Part shown: positions 1 through 10,405 of the stretch, piece by piece
Numbering within the stretch: position 1 is the first letter of the stretch
Layout of the letters: every line of letters begins with the position of its first letter
Translations under genes and position numbers: made by a program
Notes under the pieces: model-generated
Database searches by the model: none
Seen by the model: the letters and a program-made list of their open reading frames with translations, nothing else
What the model was told of the DNA's origin: nothing
NCBI GenBank assembly: GCA_025765615.1
Contig: JAIVFJ010000411.1
Coordinates: 1-45,417 of the forward strand
DNA: 45,417 nt
Reading direction: 5' to 3'
From: Zopfochytrium polystomum
Lineage: Eukaryota; Chytridiomycota; Chytridiomycetes; Chytridiales; Chytridiaceae

Positions 1-20
1 GGGCGCGCACGCGAGGCGGG

Positions 21-36
21 CGGAGACAGAAGAGAG

Positions 37-86
<50 letters not shown>

Positions 87-95
87 GAGAGGAGA
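21..95. repeat. GA-rich microsatellite
   Basis: Nearly pure (GA)n tract with occasional GG interruptions. It lies about 240 bp upstream of the first ATG at 337. The stretch between (96-336) is CA/AAC-rich, unstructured, and looks like promoter plus 5' leader. Confidence 0.9.
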
Positions 96-336
96 GAGGG
101 TGTGTCAGACAGCCAGACAAGCAGACAGAGGCCAGAGACAGCCGAGACCGAGCAAAGACCGCTTTTCCTTCCTTATAATAAGCACAAACCAAATCATCCC
201 CCACCCAACCAACCTTCCCCGGCTGCATTCTCGCGCACTCTACTCAACGAACCACTTAAGTTGTGATCATCTATCACCCTCATCAGAGCACCGTGCAAGC
301 ACAACAAGCAAAAAACAACAACAAAAATCATTTACA

Positions 337-1743
337 ATGGCCCTCCACCTCGTCGCCTTTGAATTCGTTGCCGGCCTGGACGGCACAATCTCTCTCCTCC
401 TGCCAGGCCTCGAGCCAGATTTGCCGCCCGAAGTCCTGACCGCTCTTCACGGAATTGTCTACTCTACGGCCTTCCCCGCGCCACGGTCCACCTGGGAGAC
501 CTCCTCGCGCCGCCGTCCTCGGACCGCAGCTTCAGCGGCAGCGACGCGCCGATCGCCTTCGTCGCTCACCACCATAAGACCACCGCATTCAAACGCGGCG
601 AGGCCTACCACTTTTGCGCTGTCCTCCGCGACGTTTCCACCTCGCAACAGCAACACCCCGAGATGTCGGTGGTCGTCGTCGAGCGGGCCATCGTAGCCGA
701 AGACGGCGCCGTCACCGCCTTCAAGGGCGTCGCCATCATCGACCACGACTGCAAGGGCCTGACGCCGTACCGCGCCGAACTCTACCTCGCCCAGCTCGTC
801 ACCGCCAAGGCCGTCGTCGACGCCGCCACCGCTTGCCCCCCGGCCGCCGTCCCGCAGCTCGCAGACAACATTGACCGCCTGACCGACGCCGTCGTCGACA
901 TCTTTGACCAGCACCTCCGTAACCACCTCCCCGGCGGTGCCGATCGTTGGCAAGCTGTCGGCCGCGCCGCCTTCTCCGCCACCGTCCGTTTCTACGTCGA
1001 GCGCTCCATGCCCATCCGCTTCGTGCTTCCCGCTTTCCCATGCAAGTCGCCAAACTCCGAGTCCAAGGTGCTCGGCACGCTGCCCGACCTCGGCGAGGAG
1101 CTCGCCCTCAGAACCATGGACTTTGTCGGCAAGATGATTAAACAGGTGTACCCCCCAGGCGTGTCGTTCCTCATTGTGTCGGACGGCCACGTGTTTTCCG
1201 ACCTGCGTGCGTCCGCGATAATTCTGTTCCGAATTTCTCTTCTTTTGCAGTGTTCCCACAGCAACCTTGGCCATTCTGACTATTCGCGTCTTTCTCACCA
1301 AACCCCCTCGCACTCCCGCAGTCGGCGTTGATGACGACGCCGTGGTCCAGTACGGTAACACGCTCCGCGCCATGTCGCAGACCATGGGTCTCTCTTGCCC
1401 GTTTGGCTTCAGCGGCCTCGATGACTTGCTCCTCATGCCTTCCAGCAGCGCCTCCGACCTTGCTCGCCTCGGCCTCGACGACCTGGTCCTGGAGCAGCCG
1501 CTGGACTCGCTCGTCACCCCGGACGCCAACCGCTCCCGCCGCATCCTGCAGGCCACCAGCGGCTCCTCCGAAGAGTTTTTGAAGAAGGAGATCATGGAAG
1601 AGCCAGAGGTCACCACCCTGTACAGGGGGTTCTCTCGATTCCTGCTCGAGGACCTCAATCACCCGTCGCTCGCGAACCTGCCGTCAAAGAACGCGAGGAA
1701 GAAGCTGTGCGCAAGGCTGGCGTTTTTGATGATAATGGTGTGA

Positions 1744-1803
<60 letters not shown>

Positions 1804-4068
1804 ATGTGCTGGTTCTGTCCGTGTGGTGCTATCCAATCATATTTCTTCATACAGCGAAACAGGGCCTACTCGGCAATGGTTGCGCTCGTGTACCCGCTTC
1901 ACATCCGGATCTCCATCCACCCGTAAGCTTTTAAAACCGTCGGAAACTAAAAAGCTTGTCACCGAACTAACTCCCCAACGCCTCCCACCCACTCACTTCA
2001 ACAACTTCTCACACACAGCCACCCGAATGCCGGCCCAAAGTTCGGCATCCGCTTGATCCATCCCACGTACCTCTACCGTGGCGAGCAAGCCGCTGCCAAA
2101 ATGGAGCTTTTCCACACCCCGACCCCCTGGCACAACTGTATCGTCCGCGACCTCAACGGAGCCCACATCCTCATGCATCGCAACATCGTCGAGACCGCCG
2201 CAAAGGCAAAAAATCTCCAGTATAGTATCGAGTTGTATCCGGACGCCAGGCCGAGCCATATTCAGATCGAGTGTCCTTTTGCTGATGTATGAAACGGGGC
2301 AGCGCTCTTCGGGGATTGTGTACCTCTTTCTTTGTCTTTGCTTCCAACCGAATACGTTCTTCCTACCTGCCTCCCTCCAACACGCAGCTCTTGCCCGAAC
2401 CCGCCCCCGAGACCTCCGAGTACAGCTCAGTCGCTATTCGCGAGCCGGGCCAAAGCTCCGACGGCAAGGCACCTTTACTTTCCGGCCTCTCCGACGCTAT
2501 CGAGAATAACAGGAAAGATATGGATGTTTCCGTCAGCATGATCAACCTGACGGTCACCATGTTTATGCTCATGTTTGCTCTTGCTGTGAGTTTTTTCAGT
2601 TTGCTTCTTCCGTTCCTTCGCCTTTATTCTCGTGATGCTGACATTTACACGCGCTTTTTAGCCCCTCGCATGGGCGACATTGGCGGACTCGTACGGCCGC
2701 CGCATCGTGTACATCACTTCGCTCCCGATCTACGTCGCGGCAAACGTCGGCCTGTTCTTCGCCCATTCGTACCCGATGCTGATGGCGCTGCGCATCGTCC
2801 AGGCCATCGGCGCTGCTGCCGTACAGAGCGTAGGCGCCGGAACCCTGGCGGACATCTTCCAGCCAAAGGAACGCGGCTCCGCGATGAGCTTGTTCCTTCT
2901 CGGCCCTCAGCTCGGTCCCGTTGTCGGCCCTGTCGCCGGCGGCCTCATCGCCCAGTACCTTGGCTGGCGCTGGATGTTTGTCCTCCTCGCTGTTGTCGGC
3001 GCAGCCGTATGGCTCGCCATCTTCTTCTTCCTCCCCGAAACCCTCCGCTCCCGCACCGGCAACGGCACCACCCTCGCCCAAGCCCTCACCAAGTCCGTCC
3101 CGGCCTTCCGCCTGGCCACCCGCACGGCCGACGCCCCGAAGCAGCAGCCTGGCGCAAAGAAGCCCGGTTTTAACCCGCTCGCCCCGCTCGCCTTCCTCGC
3201 AGTCCCCGCGATCGCAATCTGCGTCGCCGCCGTCGGGGCGATCTTTGGAACATTCTACGCCGTCACGGTCGAGGTCCCCGCGGCGTTCTCCGCGCTCTAC
3301 GGATTCTCCTCGCTCGCCGTCGGTCTGGCCTACCTTGGGCTCGGTCTTGGCTTTGTCGCCGGCTCGCTCGCCGGCGGCCGCGCCGCCGACCGCCTGCTCG
3401 CCGCGGAAATGAAGCGGCTCGGCACCGCCAACGCGAAGGACGTGCCAACCGAGATCCGCGTGCGTTCCGCCGCCATCGGGATTGTCGTGTTCCCCGTCGG
3501 CGTCCTGCTGTTTGGTATTAGCTTGGAATTCGCGTGGCACCCCGCCGCCGTCATCGCCTGCATGTTTGTCCGTAAGTTGCTATCCATTCCTTTCGTCCAC
3601 GACTGGATCCCACATCCCTTTACTTCAAAAAAAAAACAAAAAAAAAAAAAAAAAACTCGTACCTCCTCCTTTCCTCTCCGTCAAGTCGCCTTCGGCATGA
3701 CATGGACTTTCTCCTGCACCACCACCTACCTTGTCGACAGCTACCCGGGCTCGGCGGCCGGCATCGTCGCGCTGAACAGCCTGTTCCGAAATCCCGCGGC
3801 CGCCGCCGGCAGCGCCGTCATCGCCCCGCTCATCGCCGCAGCCCGCCCCGCGGCCTCCTTTGCCGTCTTTGCCAGCGCCGTCGTCGTCGCCGCAGTCGCC
3901 CTCGTTCCCGTCGTCGTCTACGGGCCACGCTGGAGAGAAGAGTACCGCAAGAAGAACGACAAGTCAAAGACCCCGGGTCTCATCATAGTCCCTCTCCTTT
4001 CCGCGGTCCAAGTGTTGTGGTTCTTTTTTTTTGTCCCTTTAAAATTCTGTCCAAAAAGAGCCCCATAA
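337..4068 (+). CDS. Isocyanide synthase (Dit1/PvcA type) fused to an MFS exporter
   Basis: Inferred exons 337-1206, 1322-1737, 1855-1922, 2019-2286, 2388-2585, 2662-3571 and 3686-4068, all GT-AG, giving about 1,037 aa. The first ~540 residues are a Dit1/PvcA domain. Family hallmarks seen: FVLPAFPCKSPN with the following LGTLPDLGE, SDGHVFSDL running across intron 1 into GVDD, RNRAYS in the short exon 3, IHPHPNAGPKFGIRL across intron 3, and PTPWHNCIVRDLNG. This family makes isocyanides from amino acids (in yeast Dit1, formyl-tyrosine for dityrosine). From ~590 on there is an MFS transporter with INLTVTMFM, LADSYGRR and a GPQLGPVVGPVAGG-type motif C, resembling Dtr1/Qdr DHA1 exporters. The canonical first membrane helix is not visible. 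The ATG at 337 and the strong coding frame from about 486 differ by one base, so exon 1 holds an indel or a missed micro-intron near 460-486. The last ~30 residues are uncertain. Confidence 0.85.
1747..1801. repeat. (TG)n microsatellite in an intron
   Basis: About 27 uninterrupted TG units inside intron 2 of the isocyanide synthase gene, starting within 10 bp of the inferred donor (GTGTGA at 1738). The acceptor is at 1853-1854. Confidence 0.9.
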
Positions 4069-5489
4069 GTGAGCAGTATATCTGCTTTTACACATCCGTT
4101 TTCTTCTCGGCTGAATGTTCAGTTTCTTCTCCTCATGCTGAGAGCATTTACTTTCAACTTTGAACCAAAAGCAGTCCCTTCTCCTCTGGAGAAAAAGACG
4201 TGCCAATTCTCGCAGTCGCATTTAACAGAAAGCACGCTTAACTGCACTAGCACTCTTCAATTTTTCACTTTTGCACTTTCTGGAGGGAGGGGGGTATGGT
4301 ATGGTAGAGAGACGGACGTCCTCGCCAAAGCACTGAAAAGCAACATCAACATCAACAACCAAAGTACGACCCCGACCACCAACCTGAGATTGTTTTAAAA
4401 GAAGGACCCCCCGCGTTTGTCACCACTTGCTCCCAATGCCTTCTTCCTCGGCGTTCCAAATGCTACTCTGTAACCACGTGAGAATTGCAGCGTCGACGAC
4501 ACTACTCATATCCCACCCGGGCCGAGTGCAGACGACTTAGACCAAGTGCAGACAGCCAGTCTCCAGCCCATAGGAAGCCTTTGTTTACACTTTGCGCCCA
4601 GTCCGCAGCCCATTCAGCCAGGTTTTTGGTTGTTTACTCTCTGTGCCCCATTTACTTGACCTCCTGTCAGCTAATTCAACCTCTGCCACTTGTTGCATTG
4701 CGGAGGAATGGGCATGAATGGTGTAAGGCAGAACTGACTGGTCAGCAGTAAGAGGAGCAAGATGGATCTGAACCTATTGTGACTGTCAGTTATCTTCCAA
4801 GAGACGCCCATGGGAAGAACGAGCCACCACCAATGCAGACCTTGGTGCTGGCTTGCACTGTTGACAAATACTTCTAGTACATAGTGGACAGTTTTCCTCC
4901 TCCTCTGCTCAAGCAGATAATATAGGAGAGGCTTTTACCCTGTGCCAGTCACACTCGCCTTGTGACTATTATAGAGTGCATATCATCATCATGTTTCAAC
5001 AATTCGATGGTTGTCAGTCTCTCGCCCAATGCGGTTGGTGTGAGCCAATGAAGGGGTTAAGTCTATCGAGGGTCTAACATGAATCAAATTGGGTCAAAAA
5101 AACAAAAAGGCAGGTTTGCGGGCATTGAATTGAGCATTTGGGTCCGATTCGGGTGATTTTCGGCACCATGCGAGCGACTGCCCCCTAAAACCTCTGTTTT
5201 TGGACTGATTCAAAATTGGACCAGGGCGGTCCGAGCCAGCAAAACGATACTGTGTGGAGGATTGAACCAAGGAACCCAACGGCCCTTGACTGTCTATTTC
5301 TCAGTCTATTGCCCTCTCCCTCGGTCTCTTTCTCTCTCTCTCTCTCTTCTCCTCTCTCTGTGTTTGGGCGTGTTCCTCTGTCGCTTCGTGTTGCGCTGTT
5401 TTTGCCCCCCCTCCTTCTGCGCCTTGTTTTGCGCCGTTTTTGCCCGCCATCGGCTAAAGCGGTCTGTCTCTCGGTCTGCCCTCGCTCAT

Positions 5490-5567
5490 GCGTATGTCTG
5501 TCTGTCTGTCCGTCCGTCTGGCCGTCTGTGTAGCCGTCTGTCTGTCTGTCTGTCTGTCTGTCTGCCT
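5490..5567. repeat. (GTCT)n tetranucleotide array
   Basis: Imperfect tandem GTCT/GTCC units, purest at 5540-5565. It lies about 360 bp upstream of the copper transporter start. Confidence 0.85.
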
Positions 5568-5881
5568 ATCTGCAGTTTTGTCTCGTAACGAAGAAGCATT
5601 GCTCGCCCTTCTCTCTCAAAGTCTTCTTCCATCCCCTCCTTCTCAAGGTGAAGACGCCATCGTTGACGGCGTCGTCGTCGTCGTCGTTGTTAGCCCTCGT
5701 TCGTTGCCTCAATCGTCGGCATACTAACGCCTTTCGTCCAAATTTCGTCGTTCGTCGTCGACCTCCACACGCACTCACTCACGCCCTTTACTGTGGCGGG
5801 CTCACTCCACTGCTGCCTGCCCTGCCCACGACCCACCACATAGAGAGAGGGATCCTTTTCTTACTACTACACCTTCCATCG

Positions 5882-5883
<2 letters not shown>

Positions 5884-5918
<35 letters not shown>

Positions 5919-5919
5919 T
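5884..5919 (+). promoter_or_regulatory. (CAA)n 5' leader of the copper transporter
   Basis: About twelve AAC/CAA units end only a few bases before the ATG at 5924. CAA repeats are known to be unstructured and scanning-friendly leaders, so this may set a high translation rate. The placement is seen; the effect is inferred. Confidence 0.5.
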
Positions 5920-5923
5920 CACG

Positions 5924-7283
5924 ATGACATTTCCACTCCCACCAAGGAGGACCGCCACTGCCCTTGCTGTCGTGGCCCTGATCCTTTCCGCCACCTCGAC
6001 CATCTCCCTTGCCCAGTCCTCCGAATCCTCATTGTCATCGTCATTGTCGTCCACCAGTGCAACTGCTTCCTCCGCATCGGCCTCCCCATCATCATCCACT
6101 ACGGCGTCCGATGCTCTGTCAGCCGCCCTGACGTCCCTCTGTCCATCCCCTTCCTCTCTCGCCGTCTCGGCATGCTCTATGAAAGACTACTGCAAATCGC
6201 TCGGCACCACCGAGGAGGCCTGCTCCAGCGCCGCCCTCCTCGTCGACGCCTGCCAGGCCGACGGCAGCGCCGTGCCCGCCGTCGCCGCCCTGTCCTCGTC
6301 CTCCCCGACCGTCTGCAAGGACGCCGAGACGGCCTGCGCATCGTCGTCGTGCGGTTCCGTCCCCACCTCGTTGATCTCATCGCTCAAAGTCCAGAGCAAC
6401 ATCTTTTCCTTCTGCGCTTCGTCGTCCGCCGCGCAGTGTAGCAGCTGCGTGCGGCCGAGTAACTCGTCGCAGCTCGCTAGCTGCGATTCGCTGACCGTCT
6501 ACGGACAGATCTGCCGGGTAAGTCTGCGGGTATCTGTGGGCGTCTCCTTTGCCTCCTGAGCCAAGGTCTGACTGGTCGAGTCATCATATTTCTCCGCATA
6601 CCCAGACCTCGCCCTCCACGTCAGCGTGCAGCGACTACACGAGCCTCTGCTCGCTCTCGCCGCGTCCCATGTCCCTCGGCGGCCTCTGCGGCGGCCTCAG
6701 CTCTGCCACGGAGGACCCCACAACAACGGCCACAAGCCCGTCGTCAACGACGACTTCCACTACAACCGCCGCCGCCACCATGACCGACGCGATGCCCATG
6801 ATGACAATGTACTTCCACACCGGGATCACAGAGTACATCCTCTTTGAATCCTTCGTCCCAACGACCAGCGCCCAGTTCGCCGGCGCCTGGCTCTTCTGCT
6901 TCCTCCTCGCAATCTCGCCGCTCGCCGTCGCCGCCGCCCGCAGAAAATGGGTCGACAAGCGCGTCGCCGTCGCGAAATTCTCGCCCATCGTCTGCCCCCG
7001 CGACGGGAAGCCCTCCTCGGCGCCCTCCGCCGCTGACGCCGCACCCACCCGCCGCTCGCCGTTCCTGCTCCACTTTGCCGCCGCCGACGCCTCGTTCCAC
7101 CTCCACCACGCCGTCAAGACCTTGCTCCGCGGAACAGAGGTCGCCCTGTCGTACCTCGCCATGCTCGTTGTCATGCAGTTCAACGTCGCGCTGTTTTTTG
7201 CCGTCGTCGCTGGCGTCGTTGTCGGCGCGTGGGTGTTTGAGTGGGACGTGGTGGAGGAGCGGGATGTCTTGTGCTGTGCTTGA
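5924..7283 (+). CDS. Ctr-family copper transporter with Cys-rich ectodomain
   Basis: Exons 5924-6517 and 6606-7283 (GTAAGT...CAG, phase 0), 423 aa. Order: N-terminal signal peptide (hydrophobic to about residue 28), a Ser/Thr-rich stretch, a region with about 14 Cys (roughly 80-230), a Thr-rich linker, then a Mets cluster (TMTDAMPMMTMYF, ~256-268) just before the HTGITEYILFES segment typical of Ctr proteins. TM1 is about 288-312. The C-terminal hydrophobic block carries MLVVM, the MxxxM pore motif of TM2, and GVVVG, the GxxxG packing motif of TM3. The tail ends in Cys-Cys. Ctr proteins are trimeric Cu(I) importers of plasma or vacuolar membrane. The long Cys-rich ectodomain is more than the minimal family has and may bind metal (inference). 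The ATG is chosen by the signal peptide and CAA leader. Confidence 0.85.
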
Positions 7284-7499
7284 GGAGGGGGTGTTTTTTG
7301 GTGGGAACAGGGACGGGGCGTACGAGAGGATGTTTGTTCGAAAGGAAGCCTTTGGGAAATGGTACCCCATAGTATGCGGCTTGGGTGTATGAATGCCGAG
7401 TATGGCGGGAGATGTGGTGTCTGTAGCGTTAGCCTTCTTTTCCTGGCGAGCTTCCTCGCAAGCTCTGCCGTTCAAATTGTACGTCTCCTTTTGGTCGTC

Positions 7500-7888
7500 T
7501 TTCTTCCTTACGGCCCTTGTCCTGATTCTGATTCTTCCTCTCTCATGGACCGTGTACGAAAACGGGAAAGAAGAGGAAGGAAGAACGAAAAAATTTCGAA
7601 ACAACGACCGACCGAAGCCCCAAAAGGTTCACACGGATAAGCATTCCAAAAGGGAAAAAGGGAGTTCGATTGCTTTGAAATGACCTTCTGATGAGTTGAC
7701 CCCACGCGAAAGCTAAACCGTCCGCACTTTGCCGAAACGGACGGAAGTCTCTATCGGGACACCGTTTGCTCCTCTTTCTTTCTTATGGCCCTTGTCCTGA
7801 TTCTTCCTCTCTCATGGACCGTGTTCGAGTACGGGAAAGAAGAGGAAGAAAGAACGAAAAAATTTCGAAACAATGACCCAACCAAGGA
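7500..7888. repeat. Direct repeat pair, about 110 bp, 279 bp apart
   Basis: Copies at about 7500-7614 and 7779-7888. Shared blocks include CTCATGGACCGTGT and AAAAAATTTCGAAACAA. The copies differ by a 6-base GATTCT insertion and scattered substitutions. Origin unknown; perhaps a duplicated 3' flank or a short mobile fragment. Confidence 0.75.
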
Positions 7889-8271
7889 CAGGAACAAAAA
7901 GGGAGGCGGTGGTGGTGGCAGCACGCAGTTGTTCCAGCAGCTGGAGGTCGAGGTGGTCCAGAATCCATACAGCGTGGTCATCGACGTTGTCGGCCCAATT
8001 CCTTGGCGCTAGAGTGTAGTATGGGTGTTCTCCACCAATACTCGGCGTCGTAGCCCACCACTGCGAGGGACAGGCAGCCGCCTCCGCCGCTGTTGTCGGC
8101 GGTGGATGATTAGCGCAAACGAACGTTATCCACCTCAAACCACCCTCCCTTCCCCCGTACCCCCCGTGTGAAAGGCCAAATGCGATGTAATGTACCATGT
8201 CCAACACCCAAGACCGCCCGTTTGGGAAAACTGCGGTAGTGATCGAGAATTTGCTAGGTCAGCTGAACCAA

Positions 8272-8518
8272 CCAGTACGAAGAGCCGAAGGCGTTCGACT
8301 TCAAGAATAAGAGGTGGGTGGGTTGTGGTTCGTGAGACAGGTGGAATGTGGCTGAAAATAAAACAGACAGTTGGGAACGCTGGGGAAGTAATCAGATTGG
8401 TGAAAATTGGCCTCATTAGCCGAAGCAACAAGCACAAAGAGCCCAAGGCGATCAACTTCAAGAATAAGAGGAAAGTAGGCTGTAGTTCGCGAGACAGGGG
8501 AAATACAGCTTAAAACAA
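8272..8518. repeat. Direct repeat pair, about 90 bp, 158 bp apart
   Basis: Copies at about 8272-8361 and 8430-8518 share ACTTCAAGAATAAGAGG and GAGACAGG in the same order and spacing, with about 75-80% identity by eye. Non-coding tandem duplication. Confidence 0.65.
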
Positions 8519-8750
8519 AGGCCTCGCCAGAAATGAGAAACTGAAAGAGCGCCGCTGAAACGGTTCAAGCGAGAGTGGGAGCGGGCCGCTTGTGCTCGAG
8601 GGAAAACGTGAACGAGCAGAAATAGGAAAACGAAGGATCAGGAGGTTGGGAGCTTGATGAAGCGGCAAAATGGAGGTAAGAAGATAAAACGACGCACATG
8701 TGGCTCATTTTCTGCCAGAGAAAACCGCCCGTGCAATTTTTTTTTTGATA

Positions 8751-10405
8751 TCATGGTGCTGCTTCTGGGAAGGTCGCGGAAGTCGAAGAGCCGTCAGTCG
8801 CTATTTTGAAATTCGCGTCGATCACATCCACAGTTGTCTCTTTTCGTGGGCCCTCCTCAGAATCCTCAATCGACTCCTCCAGGTTAAGTATCTTCTCATC
8901 TTCGATTTCCTTGACAGGCCCTCGGAACCAGAAACTGGCCGAGACAACCCAGTAACCGAGGCACAGAACCAACCAACTGGCAAATATAATAGGCGCGAAG
9001 TTGAGAGTGTCCACCGTGACAGGATAGGACGTAGGAAGGCACAGGCAAACTGCAACTATCAGTCCAAACATAACAGCCACGACTCCCATGGGAACTGAGT
9101 AGCGGCCGAGGTTGTATGCTCCCTGGCGAAACGTTTTTCTCGTGAGAGTTATCCTGCAAGCTGTTTTTTGGGGGGAAAATGGGGGGATCCTTAGTGAGCA
9201 TGGCGTTGACGGGTGACAGAGGTGCAAACAGTTACCAATAAAGCGCTATACGCCACGACTATGGAAACCACAGAGGCCGAGGTGATAGAAGCGAACGCGA
9301 CCTGAGACGGTAGAATCGTCAAGAGAAATATGAAGGCGCAAGCGCAGCTGAAGAGAACCGCAGCAAAGGGTTGATTGAAGCGATTCTTCGCGCGCAAGTA
9401 GCTGCTGAAAGGAAGAACGTGATCTCGCGCAATAGCAAACACGATGCGGGACGTGGCTTGCAGTGTGATGGTGGCATTCTTAAGGGGAAGCAGCGGTGTA
9501 AATATAAAGCGGCATGAATTTTGGAGTGGATAGGGGTTATATTGTTACTCACCAAAAGCCACAAGACAATTCCAACTGTCACAACTGCGGCCTGGCCATT
9601 AACACCAAGAGCGGCTTCGTACATGTAGATAATTTGCAGGAGGCCGGAGATGATCAAGAGGGCAAGCGCAATTGCAAACTGGTTAACGCGCGCCGACTGG
9701 TCGTCCAAGTCGATGTCGAACGACGTGATATTGAAAGCCAGTGGCTCATTAGTGATGAACTGCGCTCCCGAAGTCACGTCTGAAGCAACATTGGTAACCC
9801 AGGCAAGCACCGTGAGCCATGCCACAACCCAGGATAACAGTGGCCCGTACTTTGGCCCACCGCACTTGAAGGCCCAGTAGTACATGGATCCGGCGGTGGG
9901 GTACGCTGAGCACACCTCGGCGATACAGCAAGCGATAACGTAGGTGAGTCTGGCATGCGGTAGTAGAAAGCACGACAGTAACAGAAAGTTAGCGAAATGC
10001 AATTATGGATGAGGCAGGGGGCATGGGACACCACGTACAGGGATGCTATTATCCAGTTGGTCCAAATCGCCAGCGGACCTCCTTCCTGCAAGGCGGTAGA
10101 GAAAAGGACCTGGACACCGCCGATGCAGTACAGTGCGCCGAAAGAAGTGGCCCAGTTGTCGAAAGCAGACATTCCTCGAGTCAGATCCTGCTTGTAGCCG
10201 AGTTCGTTCTGCGGGAATGGCAGGCAGGGTAGGGGAGCGGGTGCGGACAAAGTGTAAGAAGATGTAGGTCGGATGCAACGTTACTCACCAACATCTGCTC
10301 GTCCCTCGCGGCAACGACGGCGGCGTCGTCCCTTGCGGCAGAGGGCCGGAGGTGGACGATATCGGACGGCAGCTTCGCGGCCGGAGCGACAGTGGATTCA
10401 GACAT
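8751..10405 (-). CDS. APC-family amino acid/GABA/choline-type permease
   Basis: Inferred exons (minus): 10405-10289, 10208-10039, 9949-9553, 9478-9236, ~9153-8751. The N-terminus carries RDEQML then NELGYKQDLTRGMS, the cytosolic signature of fungal GABA permease/choline carrier relatives (Uga4/Hnm1 group). It is followed by many hydrophobic segments including AEVCSAYPTAGSMYYWA and a SRIVFAIARDHVLPFS loop, and a long acidic C-tail. Predicted role is proton-coupled uptake of an amino acid or amine at the plasma or vacuolar membrane; the substrate cannot be told. The last junction is doubtful: the obvious donor after 9236 (GTAACT, phase 0) does not match the frame of the obvious acceptor at 9154. 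A GTATAG donor slightly upstream or a one-base error would fix it. The other junctions join in frame. Confidence 0.85.

Larger units (their letters stand above)
4069..5923. other. Intergenic, no convincing gene
   Basis: About 1.85 kb between the fusion gene and the copper transporter. Base composition is lower in GC than the genes and all reading frames are short. From 5320 it becomes C/T-rich, then a (GTCT)n array. 4480-5280 may be old transposon debris, but I recognise no family. Confidence 0.5.
7284..8750. other. Intergenic with two pairs of direct repeats
   Basis: Convergent gap between the copper transporter (plus) and the permease (minus). No gene is recognised. It contains two diverged direct-repeat pairs, listed separately. 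Confidence 0.6.

Noticed and set aside
459..1658. Long open frame (399 codons) on the minus strand opposite the isocyanide synthase
   Set aside because: It is the antisense shadow of GC-rich codons; the plus strand carries clear Dit1/PvcA motifs in the same place.
5245..5275. Possible tRNA B-box (GGTTCAATCC on the minus strand)
   Set aside because: The flanking bases cannot form a T-stem and no A-box or acceptor stem is found at the right distance.
6635..7604. Minus-strand frames opposite the copper transporter
   Set aside because: Composition is Arg/Gly/Ala-rich antisense of coding sequence with no domain, and the plus strand has the Ctr motifs.
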